DNA of 64,000 bases, taken from the NCBI RefSeq assembly GCF_004027225.2, contig NC_046358.1, forward strand, positions 1,172,911 through 1,236,910. Reading direction: 5' to 3'. Below, in pieces: positions 43,803 to 55,793 of the stretch. Position 1 is the stretch's first letter. Each line of letters starts with the position of its first letter. This DNA comes from Strigops habroptila. Its lineage: Eukaryota; Chordata; Aves; Psittaciformes; Psittacidae. Below the pieces are notes generated by a model. It was not told the DNA's origin. It made no database searches and saw nothing but the letters and a program-made list of their open reading frames with translations. Made by a program: the position numbers and the translations under genes.

Positions 43803-43871
43803 TTAAGCCTCTGCTTCCACAGGTTTGGTTTCAGCTTCGGTTCTGAGAGGGGTGAATTTGCTCTTCTCAGC
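43803..43871 (-). CDS. Possible short terminal coding exon, unassigned
   Basis: On minus, an AG (tag) just before 43871 is followed by 22 codons starting AEKSKFTPLRTE and ending KPVEAEA, then TAA, with AATAAA about 20 bases further on. The composition is protein-like (Glu, Lys, Thr, Pro), but I recognise no family and the acceptor lacks a good pyrimidine tract. It may be chance sequence in a long CEND1 3' UTR, the end of an unrecognised gene, or a pseudogene remnant. Confidence 0.2.
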   Translation of the reverse strand, partial: AEKSKFTPLRTEAETKPVEAEA

Positions 43872-44461
43872 CTACTTCTCACTGGATGTGTTTTATCTCA
43901 GAGTGAAACCACTGCACAGGCTGGCACATTAAGGCAGAACAGGAGGTGTTTGCTAAGAGGGTGTCGTTTGCAAGTCAGGACTGAAGTGCATTGCCCCAGC
44001 TGCGTGCTTAGGGGCTTGTATGGCATCTACACTTGATCTACCTGACTCAAATCAACACTAGACCCACACTTCAAAAAGCACTACAACACAGTCCAGTATA
44101 ATTCAGTATAGTCTAAAAGTGCCTTGTTTTAAAGCAACTAGCCCACACGACTATTCAGGGAGGGGGAACAGGAATTTTGAGCTTCTAGCACAATGGGCAC
44201 ATCATACATTCAGCAGTTCACTAGCCATACATTCTTTGCACTGAGAAGAAACCAGGACTGAAAAGGAATCCGGGTGCTGCATGGCATGGTGTGAATGGCA
44301 CAACAAAAGACATCACAGACACTTGGTGTGAATGCAGGGGAACAAACGAAGGGGCATCTCCAAGTTAGCTGTTCCCCCCCTCTCCCAGACTGCAGTAATA
44401 TACACATATATGTATGTATACATACAGACACAGAATATGCTTCAAGGCAGGGTGGTGTATA

Positions 44462-44482
44462 CACACGCACACACACACACAC
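44462..44482 (+). repeat. (CA)n microsatellite
   Basis: 'acacgcacacacacacacac' with one interruption, preceded by TA/TG-rich sequence at 44400-44430. Confidence 0.8.
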
Positions 44483-46657
44483 GGAGGTAAGTTCCAAACC
44501 AAACTGCCAAAGAGGTGGGTCCCAGGTAGCAAATCTGGACAGCAGACAGCAATGTTAAGCCATCACAGTAAGTGGAAAACCCCTTATGAACAGGACATAC
44601 CCTGTTCAGTGCTTAAGGAGGGCTCACATGTGGTTACATACCCCAGTGATGAGCTGCAGCCCCATCACCATCTCTCTGGTGTGTTTCTGGATGAAATTCT
44701 TGGCCTTGCATCTGAGGGCTTTAAAAGCAGGGGCAGTAGGTTGGAGGCAGACAGAAACGGCTTAAGGCCCATGGTGGCTGAGAACTGGGTTTCCCCCCTT
44801 CTGTTGCCAAAGGTTAAGTCAAGGAAATAAAGAAACCTTTAAGTTCAGTAAAATAGGAGACTTTAGAAAGTAAACCAGTTGTTTCTTTTTCCTTCCCCTG
44901 TATCTATCTATGCTGGCCAGGGCAGAATAGATAGATGAATCTATCTGTAATGTTGTCACACACTGCTAAGGAAATAATCATATGCTGGGGCTGAGAGGGA
45001 GGGAACAGACAGGGCAGGTAGAAACACCTCTTGGAGTCAGGCCTCCCCTTGAAATCAGAATTCACTGTCAGAAATCACCACCCTCCTTTGGCAAAACACG
45101 AATCAGAGCATCAGTGACCAACTTCCCTTCCTCATGAGCAACGTAAGCAAAGATTTCCTACTGCCAAGAGCTTTGTGCATCAGAGATCTGAGTGAAGGGG
45201 AGCCCAGGAATAGCCACCCCACATCCAAACCCTGGTAGTTTGGTTATGGTACTCTATTCCCAGCAGGTAAAGGCCTCCCATCATGGAGCTCAGGTTCCGA
45301 GCAGGACTGCACTGCAGTTGGCCTCTGGTTTGTGCACCCAGATTTCTCTTGGGGGGAACCAGAATACACAGATCAGGGTGCAAGGGATGCAGTGGGGTCT
45401 CTCTCCAGCATGGCAAGAGGTTGTGCAAGGCACCAGCAGGGTCCTCTTTCAAAGCCCTGCTGCAGTCACTGCAAGGGAGCTGTGCTGGGACTGCCTCTGA
45501 GCTGAGTTCTCTCACATCTCTGCTTTCCAAATACCTTTCCTGTTCCTTTGCCATTGTTTGCCCTCCCCTCTCTGCCCCCAAAATAACCTCTGAACATCTG
45601 CAAAACAGGATGAGGGGAAATCAGTTCTCTAGAGAAAAGTGGCATTACAGAAACACCCCACAATGGAGCCTTCTGCTTCTAACCAAATAGATTCTCCAGG
45701 CTGTAAGTGACATAGTGCTACTAGGAGACACATCCACAACACATGCAAAGAGCGCTGTAAGCTACCAGGATTTCACCAGGGTGCTGTAGCACTTGTTCCA
45801 AACCCAACATGCCCACCCCTTGTCTCTGTTCTGGTAGAGGTAGGCATTAAACTTCAGCTGCACACAGCCTGTGATTCATCAGAAGACAGCATCTAATAAT
45901 CCCACAATCTATGCAGCTTTGGGAATATTTTACAAGCCTTGGGGAAAAGAGGATGGCAAAGCTCACCATAGGAATGGCCAGGATGCATTAAAAGACCTTT
46001 TGTTTGGGGAAGCCATGTGCATTCAGCTTCTTGGAGGTAAATAAGACAGATAAGAGCCAAGAGAAGAGTTGCCAGATCAGGTTATGTACACCCACCACCC
46101 TAACCAGCAGCAGATACCCCAAAGGCAGCACCTGAGGAACACAGACCTTTCTCTGGCTCTGCACCCACTGAATTCAAACATCCAGGCTCAGCTAAAGATG
46201 TACAACGTGGGCTCTTGAACTGAACTCACTCCACTATCACAACCTCTTGCTAACCATCCTTCCAAACCCTGCCCATCAGCTCCAAATGCTGCTGGGCTCT
46301 GGAGACTCCACACTTCTGACCTCTCCTAAGCTCTGGCCTAATTTAAAACCATAAGACTCTATTTTGCAGTAGCACAGCAGCCAAGAATAGTCTAATGGAA
46401 GCTTTCAGACCAAGATCTGCCCACCTCTTGGTGTTAATGGCATCAGCCAATGCACTGAACACCCTCTCTCATCGCCTGCCTTCCTTCTCCCCCTCACAAG
46501 GTCTGGCTTTAGAGCCCAGGTACTCACCAATGAAACCAGGCTGTTCCCAAGGGCAGGGAATTTGTTTCCATTCCCAAAGTGTGGAGCAGTCACAAATCCC
46601 TGCTAGTGTCAGAGGACGGAGGTAAGAAATCCCCCCAGGGCAGATAGGCATCTAGAG

Positions 46658-46687
46658 CCCTTAAATAGGGTTTCCCCTATTTAAGGG
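46658..46687. repeat. Perfect 13-bp inverted repeat, 4-nt loop
   Basis: Left arm CCCTTAAATAGGG (46658-46670), loop TTTC, right arm CCCTATTTAAGGG (46675-46687). Every base pairs. If CEND1 has a long 3' UTR, this hairpin would be inside it. Confidence 0.9.
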
Positions 46688-47772
46688 GAAAGAGAGTATA
46701 AAGAGAGTCAGTGTTATTCTCATGGGGTCCCAGGTCCTCTCTGCCCCTAAACCCAGCTCATGGGTCCCTTTTTCTACCTTCTTATGCACCAAGAGACCAC
46801 AGCCTTCAGTAGGGAAAAAAATCAGGTGAAAGGCCTGATCCAAAGCCCAAAGAAATGAACATAAAGAGTCCAGCTGACCTCGAGGGAGTTCGGGCTGAGG
46901 CCACAGCATCCTGCAAAGCCCAGCCTAACCTAGGAAATACTAGATCCAAAACAAAGTCTCTCTGTTCCCAAACACTGCCCGTATGACCTTGGTGAGCCCT
47001 GGGATCCTGAAGGCTGCCTGCCAGCATGCAAGGAACCAAGTAGATGGCATCTCCTGCCTGCCTGAGGTCAGCATGGGGCTTCACCAGGTATGTGTGCTGC
47101 TTATGGCACTGCACAGCCCCTCTGCTCACTCCCCACTGGCAGCTCAGCCAGAGAAGTGGCTTGATGTGACATCCCAAGTTGCATCCTCAGCTCTACCACA
47201 CTGCAGTCTCAGCCTGTTTTCTCTGTGGCACTTTCCAGTTGGGTTTCTCAGGTGGGTTGATGAGCAGCAGGTACATGAGACATCTATTAGAGATCACACT
47301 TTGCTGTTTGGTCATGGAGCCTGTGACTGCCTGGTGCTTCCCCTGCCCTGGGAGGTGCTGGATAAACACCAGCCCAACACACAGCAACAGGCAAAGTGGG
47401 TCTTAGCACGAGGCTCCACCTCCCTTACATCATCTTCACCACAACCCAACTTCAAAGCAAACCAAACAGAAACCAAAAGACAAAGCGGAGACTCTGGATG
47501 GGACGTGGAACACTTTGGACTTGAAAACAAGGGACTGCAAGAGAGGTGAGGGTGTCTCCCAGGAAGGACATCAAGGGAGGGGAGGGGACACCGTCATTTA
47601 CACTGACCAGGAGAAGCTGTAATCTATACACAGTGGTAGAAGCCAAGATATATTACATGAAAGAACACACTGAGTGCATGGAGTTACCCCACACCAGGTC
47701 AAACCGCACAGTTGTCTTCAACAAGACTCTTGGAGTTGCAGTTGGTGTTGTTTGTTGACCTATCTAGCTCAC

Positions 47773-47806
47773 TATATATATATGTATATATAGAGATATG
47801 TATAGA
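47773..47806. repeat. (TA)n microsatellite
   Basis: TATATATATATG-type tract about 80-110 bases beyond the CEND1 stop, probably in its 3' UTR. Confidence 0.75.
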
Positions 47807-47882
47807 CTCTCTCTGCATGCATTGGTCTCAAAAGGAGCTGTACAGCTGGGCTGGGTTCCTCATCCCCACCCCGTCTCCATCT

Positions 47883-48284
47883 TCATTTTTTTCGGGCTAG
47901 GAACGCCACTCCCACAACCACCGCCAGCGCGGCCACCGCCACCCCTCCGACGATGAGCAAGGGCTTCATGTTGTCGAAGATGCTGCCTGGGGACTCCTCG
48001 GAGCTATTTCCCTTGTGGTCAGAGTCAGGGGACTGGCCGGTGGCCTCTTGTGTCTCGGTGGCAGCGGGGCTGGGTTTCAGGTTGCTGTGGTTGTTCGCGA
48101 CGGCAGTGTCACCTCCCGCCTTCTTGGTGGCAGAGGTGGTGGTGGCAGGAGCAGGCTGCTCTTTGGGGACCTCCTTCTTGTCTGCGTTGGTGGCAGGCGC
48201 AGGGTTGGGCTTTTCTGGCTTTCCGGAGCTGGGGGCCTTGGCGTCGGGTTTGTTCCCACTTCGGACGTTGCCTTTGGAATCCAT
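47883..48284 (-). CDS. CEND1: CEND1, cell cycle exit and neuronal differentiation protein 1
   Basis: Neuronal membrane protein (BM88) that promotes cell-cycle exit and differentiation of neural precursors. It is 133 residues here against about 149 in human. The start is the ATG at 48284 (MDSKGNVRSGNKPDAKAP). The frame is open further upstream, but no earlier in-frame ATG occurs before a TGA. The middle is low-complexity, rich in Pro, Ala, Lys and Thr, with the conserved NNHSNLKP. The C-terminus has a single membrane segment (PLLIVGGVAVAALAVVVGVAFLA) followed by RKK-stop, typical of a tail-anchored protein with its N-terminus in the cytosol. A strong acceptor (cctcttccag) places the 5' edge of this exon at about 48457, so roughly 173 bases of 5' UTR precede the ATG here and the first, non-coding exon lies further right. 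The 3' UTR runs left from 47882; its end is not fixed. Confidence 0.93.
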   Translation of the reverse strand: MDSKGNVRSGNKPDAKAPSSGKPEKPNPAPATNADKKEVPKEQPAPATTTSATKKAGGDTAVANNHSNLKPSPAATETQEATGQSPDSDHKGNSSEESPGSIFDNMKPLLIVGGVAVAALAVVVGVAFLARKK

Positions 48285-48457
48285 CTCTGTGAGCGCTGTG
48301 GGTTGTGGCTGGATGCAGTGCACGGGGCTATCCCAGCTCTCCTCTGTTGCCTGGCTGCTGGAGAAGGCAGAGGAACCACCTGAGCTCAAACCCTTGGAGT
48401 GGTTGTCTTGGGATGCTTCTCACACTGGCAGGGTCCTATCTGAGCATGATACAGCAC
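48285..48457 (-). other. CEND1: CEND1 5' UTR in the coding exon
   Basis: Between a strong pyrimidine-rich acceptor (tgcttcctcttccag on minus) and the ATG. A second possible acceptor (cgctcacag) lies two bases before the ATG. Confidence 0.55.
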
Positions 48458-51400
48458 CTGGAAGAGGAAGCAGAGCAATGAGGTGAGTGGAAGCACAGAG
48501 CAAGCCACTACCATCCTACCTGGAGGTAACAGAGGAGGACACAAACACAACTGGGAAGACGCTGGTTCTTTCTTTAGTAACTGTGAGCTGTATTCAAAAC
48601 ATCTACTACAGTCCCTGTACCTGCAAGAACATCAAGCAAGTTGACTGCCTGTCATCCTGCTGCCACAACCAGGCTTCATCTGTAATCGAGTCCATCCCCC
48701 CTCTGTATGTGATGCCATTTGTCAGTGACGAGAGATACTCATGTCCAACTAAATAAATCTTACTTTTCATTTGCTCACCACAGCTCCTTTCCTCCTGGGT
48801 AAGGAGAGAACATTGTGTTCAATGGGAAAGCGGATCAATAGCTCCTCCCTGCTTGTATCTCACCCTCTACCCTTCTTTTGGCAGCAGTTTAGTTTCGGAA
48901 GTGGTTAATACCACTTGATCTTGTCTAATCCTCTCCTTCCAGCTGGATACTGCAGAAAAAGCAGGATTAGTTCCTCAGTTATTGCAGCTACAAGGATTAT
49001 TGCTGTCAGCATTTCTGGTGTAGCCACAACAAAATAAGACAAGCAGCAGATCCTCAGCTGGTGCCAACCAGTGCATTGACTCCAGTGCAACTGCATCATT
49101 TCACTGTAAAGCTGCATCTCACAGCGACTGAGAGATCTCACTCCTGCCTCCTCCTTGCAGAGCTGAGCAGGATGTCAAGTGCTGCAGGGGATTAGCTGGA
49201 GCCATTTCTCCCCAGGGAACTGATGAAAGCAGTGAAAAGCACAGCTACACCCAGGGAATTCAGCTAATGGGCAGAGTGGGCTTCAGAGGGTGCTAAAAAC
49301 ACAATAGAAGCATCAGCCCAGTGAGCTTCACTAGGCAGAGCGAGCCAGGACATGGAGCTCCCATGGCTACACCTCTGTGTGATGGCAGGAGAGGAGGTGG
49401 CTGCTGGGCAGGTTGCCATCAGGCTCCCACTGGTGCAGCACCACGTCAGCCTTGAGCTTGGGCAATAATGAGTAAACAGGAGGCAGCAGTGTGATCCGAG
49501 CCTGCTTCATTACCTCCCTGCCGACCTCCAGGAGCCTGCCGAGAGCTTTCTGCCTGCTCAGTGAAACTGGAGCTTATTCACTGACTGGATTTAGACATAA
49601 AGAGACTCCTCAAAAACCTCTACAGATAAATGCTCCTTCCAAAGCAGCTCAGAGAGCCGATCACTGCTTTAATGACAGCCGGGAAGGTCTCAGGGTTGCA
49701 GCAATGGCCAGTGCTTCTGACTCTTCTGGGAAACAGGCTAACGATGTGGTGTTATCACCTCCATCTACATAGAAACAATGGCCTGGAGGAAACCTGCTCA
49801 CAGAAATGCCAGAGCAAAGCTGGGCAACACATTGGTGTAAGCCTCTTTCCTGCTCTCCCTTGTAAACCATTGTTTGATGGCCACCAGCTTCTCAACTGGA
49901 CTTGACTGAGGGAGCTGCAGCACTGAAATCATGGGAGCCCATCACTCGTGCTGCACCAGGAATGGTGACCATATACTTGTACATCATATACTGAAAAGGC
50001 TGTCTGACGGGCTCACAGTTAGTCTGGGAGAGTAGTCTCAGCTCTTCCTGTAACATGGAGAGGGGACAGGCACTTCAAGAAGGCTTTTCACAGGACCTAC
50101 CTTACACACCTCCCTTAGAGGATGAATTCTAGTTGGGTAATGTTTGCTGAGATGAAGCCTGAAGCCTCCAAAAGGCATTAGATGACCCAAGCTGGCCAGT
50201 TTTGAAATAGCACATTGAAAGGTGAGAGGCAGATAATCTGCCCCCCAGGGTTTTATAGCCAGGGTTAAGCAGGATAGTAGCTACTCTTCCCTTAGATTTT
50301 CAACTCAAAGTCCATGCTCTTCCCATGGAAAAACAACAGCATCCAGATTTCCCTAGCAGCTCTCCATGGACCAGAACCACTTTGTGTGTAAAAGAAGAGC
50401 ATAGTCTCTTTGACTGCAGCTAAACAATACTTCCATTTCTGAGTTTGTGACATTAAACCACTTTGGAAACCCAAAGCACCACCACTCTCCCCTCGTGCTT
50501 CACTGACGATGTATCATACACTTGGGTATCTTGTAACCACACAAACACAATCCCAGATGCTCACCAAGCTTAAGACCTTCTCTGGGGCTTGGTAGACAAA
50601 CATATAGCCCTGGTCAAGTGCAAGAATGTTTTCCTCTCCTTGCTCCTTTTGCAGTACTCCTGCAGGTGCCACCTCGTCCTTCCTACTGCCTCCAAAGCGC
50701 ACTCACAGTACTCTGCTCAGTAGAAACCCTACATAGATCCATGGCTGAGGCTGCACACAGTCACTCACAGAGCTCTGCTCCTCAGTTTGGGAGAAATTCA
50801 TCCTCATTTTACATCTGGTACAATGATGATACAAAGAAATAGTAAGTGGAGCCCAAGCCTGAAGCAGGCTTGGAGGTTAAAGCAGGGAGAGTCAGATCCA
50901 TCATGTCATGAATATTACATTACCTGCTTAGTCACTTTGATATCAATTAGATGGGCCACTCACATGCTTTCCACTATTTGTGTGGTTCTACTATATGAAC
51001 CAAGCATTAAACTCCTGCTTCCTTCCTTAGGAAGCTATGTGCAGCCTATAGAGGTGGTGGGTAAAGCACAGAAGGGGCAAACTGGCCCTTCTGCTGAGAA
51101 ATGGGGGCTCTGCATGATCCAAGAACCTCAGTTTATCCATACCCCTCATTGATCACCTCTGGTTTCCAGGTTCCTGGAAGCAGGAAAGCTGGTTTTGCTC
51201 TGAGCCTTTGCTGTGCCATGGAGCCTTGTTCCACAGCCCTGCACTGCTACAAACAGCTCAATAGAGAATGCCTTGATTTCTAAGTGATTTTCCACTAAAA
51301 GCAACACAAGTCCCACACACGGATTAGAAAAGGTTTTAAAAGATGTAGAAATCAAACTAAGCCAAAAAAATCAATATCAGCAGTTCTTAAGTGTCCACAT

Positions 51401-52591
51401 GAAAGGGCTTTCTGACGTGGTTTTCTATGTCTGGATCTAGCCACAGAACTGCCCAGCATCCCTCCAGACCCTTTGGCTCGGTTGAGATGATGCATCTGAG
51501 AAGCTCTGGCATCCTTTCTGCTACTTCTGCCCTCCTCCTCCTGACCCAAGGTCCTCTTAGCAGCACATCCTCTCCCATCACAGCACATAACCCCTTTCTG
51601 TATGCTATTACCTACCTCCCAAGCAGACTCCCCACCTTGGGTATCGTCCCCTCTCCTTCCCCTTTCCAGCCCTGTGCTTTCAAGGGCTTGTTCTACTCTT
51701 TAAGCACTTCTGTGTCCCACAGGCTGAAGATAGATGCTTTCCTCATTTCCAAAAGCTCAGCCTGCACATGCAGATGTGAGGGGTTTTTCCACAGCCCTTT
51801 GTCTCCTCCTCTTCCCTCATTCCATCACACAAAGTTTCTCTCTAATGGCCTGTTTCTCTGCCTTTGCTTTCTTCTTTATAGCTCCCCACATCTATTTATT
51901 CCTCCTTTCTCTCTGCTCCTCAGTGCCTGTCTCTGCCTGTCTACCCATTCCTCCCCCTTCCAGCTCCCTCTCTGCCTCCTACACAGACAGCAGCACTTGG
52001 GAATAAGGTTTTGTGAGAAAGAGGCTTCATTCCCTCTCTTTCCCCCGCTATGCTATTCCTTTGTTTAACAACCTGTGCCTTTCAGGGGGGGTTCACTTGC
52101 CAGCAGCTAAACCAGGCTGGGAAGAGGGAGCAGAGGTAATGAAAGCAGTGATCAAGGAGAAAAGTGGGGAATAAAACGCCCTTCAAATTCCTGCTGCTGC
52201 AAGCAGCATCACACAACCACCACAGTCCCCCTGGGATGCTTCTGGCTGTTGCAGCTCTCAAGGTCAGTGCAGTTGGACTCAGCCAGTGCAACAGGGCTGA
52301 CATAAGGAACATCTTTCCTTGGCTCCCTGCAGGGCACCTTTTCTCCCTCACCCCCCCAGTGAATTAGCAAATACATCTATTCATCTGCTTCCTGTATATA
52401 TGACATCTATTTCATCTGCTGCACAGATGAAAGCTGCATCAATCCTGCACCGAATGGAGCAGATGAGTCACTGGCAGCTTTAGCATAATACACCACCAGT
52501 AGAAGGTCTTCCCTCTGCAGAGACCAGCCCCAGCCCCAAGCTCTACAACCTTCCTCTCGCTGTTTCAAGTCGGAAGGGAAAAGCAGCAACT

Positions 52592-52745
52592 TAGAATCAC
52601 AGAATCCACCAGGTTGGGAAAGACCTTTAAGCTCCTCAAGTCCAACTATTGCTCCCAGCACTGCCAAGGCCACCACTAACCCATGGCACCGAGGGCCTCG
52701 TCCACACGGTGTGTGAACACCCCCAGGCCCCAGCAGGTCGTTTCG
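52592..52745 (-). mobile_element. Older CR1-type LINE 3' end, antisense
   Basis: 'agaatccaccaggttggg', 'ctcaagtccaactattgc' and 'cactgccaaggccacc' follow the 3' layout of a different, older CR1 subfamily than the majority copies. Confidence 0.7.
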
Positions 52746-53796
52746 TTCCTGTGGCAGATTGTGCATAAAGAGGAGAATTAGAATTTGGCCACTTTAAAAA
52801 GGAACCTGAAAATACACAATTCCCTGGAAAGGGAACAGGAAAAAACAAATAAGCAGCAGTGCTGTGACTACACAAGGTGAGGGAGCTGAAATGCCCAGGA
52901 CCAGGCTGTTAGAAATGGGGGTGTTACTGGGGGAATCAAGTGCTGCCACAGGCTTCCTACATAACCTCTTCATGTCAAACTCTACCCTTCAGTGCAAATC
53001 AGTGTGGTAGAGGAGGTTGAACTCACCAACATGAGACTCTCAGATGGGAAACAGCACAGTCATATGGAGTATTACCACCAAAGAGGTCTCGATTGAAGTG
53101 CTGAGAGGAAAATCAGCTGGAGCACATGGATAAGGTGAGTTCATGATGTGTTGAGGGAAGTGCCAGGAGAAAGGTAGCCTGTTCTGATAGATGAAGGCTT
53201 CTCCAAAGAGGTCCATGGTTACTGGCCACAGGGCAATGCTGTTTCATTGCCACTTGCCATTTAATGGCAAAAGAAATAGGCTGCAGACAAGCACATTGCC
53301 CTGGAGAAGGGATTATTTCAGAGAGCCACAACATAGGGTTTGGGATGTCCCTTCTATGATCCTGAGGCTTACATCCATTTCTTCTCCCAGATCTCCCAGT
53401 GCACCAAAGTGGCTTGGAAGAGAGTTAAGGAAAGGAGGGACTGTGAGTATGTGCTGTAACAAGTAGACTGCAGGAGGAACTGCAAGTCCTGGCTAGCTCA
53501 ACTGAACATCATGTAAGGAACCATCAAACCCCATCTAAAATAAACCAGGTTTTGTGCCCCCACAGCTGAAGGCAGAGCTGGAATCACGCTCCTCAGTTAT
53601 TTTAGGGTAGAAGTTAGAATGAACTTGCTGACTCACAGCCAGGCTGGCCCTGCTTTTCCTGCATGGGATTCACCTTAAAACACTCGCTGGCTCAAATGTG
53701 GCACCTCCACTGTCCTTTGAGGCCATCTACCCATTAGAGAGCTTGATCAGTCACCAGGACATCCCACCACTTCTGGAAGCCCAGGGAGAATCATCA

Positions 53797-54198
53797 GTCA
53801 GGGATGTCTCAGGGCTGTTCAACCTGGAGAAGAGAAGCTGCGTGGAGACTTCAGAGCAGCTCCCAGTGTCTGAAGGTGGCTACAAGGGTGCTGGAGAGGG
53901 GCTCTTCGTCAGGGACCGTAGGGACAGGACAAGGGGTGATGGGTTCAAACTGAAACAGGGGAAGTTCAGGTTAGATATAAGGAAGAAGTTCTTCCCTGTG
54001 AGGGTGCTGAGGCGCTGGCACAGGGTGCCCAGAGAAGCTGTGGCTGCCCCATCCCTGGCAGTGTTCAAGGCCAGGTTGGACACAGGGGCTTGGAGCAACC
54101 TGCTCTAGTGGAAGGTGTCCCTGCTTGTGGCAGGGAGTTGGAGCTGGATGAGCTTTAAGGTCCCTTCAACCCAAACCACTCTATATGATTCTATGACA
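53797..54198 (+). mobile_element. CR1 LINE 3' fragment, sense, minority subfamily
   Basis: Same subtype as the copy at 19.8 kb: 'gggttcaaactgaaacagg' and 'aggttagatataaggaaga', then the shared core and the tail 'ctctatatgattctatga'. It starts at about 'agtcagggatgtctcagg'. Confidence 0.9.
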
Positions 54199-55737
54199 GA
54201 CAAGGCCTAACTTTTTCCCTCCACTGAAGTGGGGAGCTCCTGATGGCTCCAGGAGGACAGTGCTTGAGCCCTCAACCTTCTTGTCTAACCCATAAGTAAT
54301 GCAGCTCAGAGGAGCAGACACTGTCCCTTGGAAAGCATCCTCAGGGGTCTGTGCCTGTTTCCTCTGCCATACGGGGAGTGATCCATCCAGGCTGGATTTG
54401 TTTTCAGTCCCTGCCCCATCCCAGCCTCCTTCTGCAACTGAGCAGCATATTTGGAGCTTCAGTACTTCAACTCCCCATTTCCAATGGGGATAAACAACAC
54501 TTCACCCCCTTCCTGAGGTGCTGGGGGGGGAATAACCATGTTAAAGGCAGCAAGATGCCAGGCAAGCACCCAAGAGGAGTGATGGCATAGTGTGACTAAG
54601 CCTTTTCCCCCATCTCCAAGAAGCGCTGTGAAGACAGATGAGATAATGCAGTGCCTCAGTACCACCATAAATATTAAACCAGCTTTACATAAGGAGCCTG
54701 TGCTCACTCAGCTGCCGTGGGCAGCTCCCCGAGGAGGCTTTGAGCTCCCTCACAGCCTGGTTTATCCCCCCACTCCTGACGCAATGCACAGCAAATGTGA
54801 TCAAACACAACGCAAGCACAGCAAGAGAAGTGCTTGTCAGAGATGCTGCTGAACAGCCTCAGTGCAGCAGGACCAGTGCAGGGAGCCTGCTGCTCACCAG
54901 CCCCCCCAGAGCAAAGCCTTGGAGACACAGCTGCTGACCCACTTCCCTGATGGGATATTTACGGATCCTTTTCCCAGGCTGTTTCTTGCTGCTCCCCACA
55001 TCCCTCCCTCCCTCCTGGATTAAACGCTTCCCTCTCCAATAAGCCCTTTGCATCTTGACGTGGAGAGTGTCAGATGCTGGAAGTCTCTTTACAGGCAGCA
55101 GCAGCAGCTTCAAATCGCTGCCACAGAGGGAGATTTGCCAGCAAAGGCTCTGCTCAGGGCTGCGTCAGTCCTGCGGCTGCTCCCAGTGTTCCCAGTGCTC
55201 CCAGTGCCTGCCCAGCTGGTGCTGGCAGTGACCAGATTGCATCCATCAACCACCCAGAGCACATCCAGCCCAGCAGGACCCTGCCCCTCAATCCCCGTGC
55301 CACCAAGGTGCTTCACCTCTCTATGGGTGATGTGTTGGTTCAGAGGTTGGGTTATTCCTGGCACCAAGGTGGGTTGTGGGAGCAGGATGGGCTCCTGTAG
55401 CTTTGCCTTATATCTGCAAAGGGAATGGCTGTGGGATGCAGACCCTGAGCACCACGATGGGCCACCAACTGGCACAGAGATGGGGCAAAGTCCTGGCTTG
55501 CAACGCAGGTTCTAATGTCCCCTCCAGAGGCTGTCCTGCCATGCTCCCGCATGGGTGACACAGCAGTTTGAGCCCCACTGACAGCCTCAATGCACTCCCC
55601 ACCAGCATGAGCCCAGAGAAAGGCTGAACCATTTTCTACACCATGACCTCTGCAGATGACCACGTCTGAGCTGAGTGAGCTTGTCCAGACCCCAAAGACC
55701 TTCATTCTCTGAGAGATGGAGGTGACATTCACAGCAT

Positions 55738-55793
55738 CACTAGGGTTGGAAGGGACCTCTGGAGGTCATCCAGTCCAACCCCCATTGCAGACA
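55738..55793 (-). mobile_element. CR1-type LINE tail, antisense, very short
   Basis: 'agggttggaagggacctct' and 'ggaggtcatccagtccaac', the reverse of a typical CR1 3' end from another subfamily. Confidence 0.65.

Noticed and set aside
48285-48389. N-terminal extension of CEND1 upstream of MDSKGN
   Set aside because: The extended frame has no ATG before an in-frame TGA, and known CEND1 begins at the equivalent of MDSKGN.
51427-52068. 213-codon open frame on +
   Set aside because: Pyrimidine-rich low-complexity translation (Ser, Leu, Phe, Pro runs), no ATG with context, no family resemblance.
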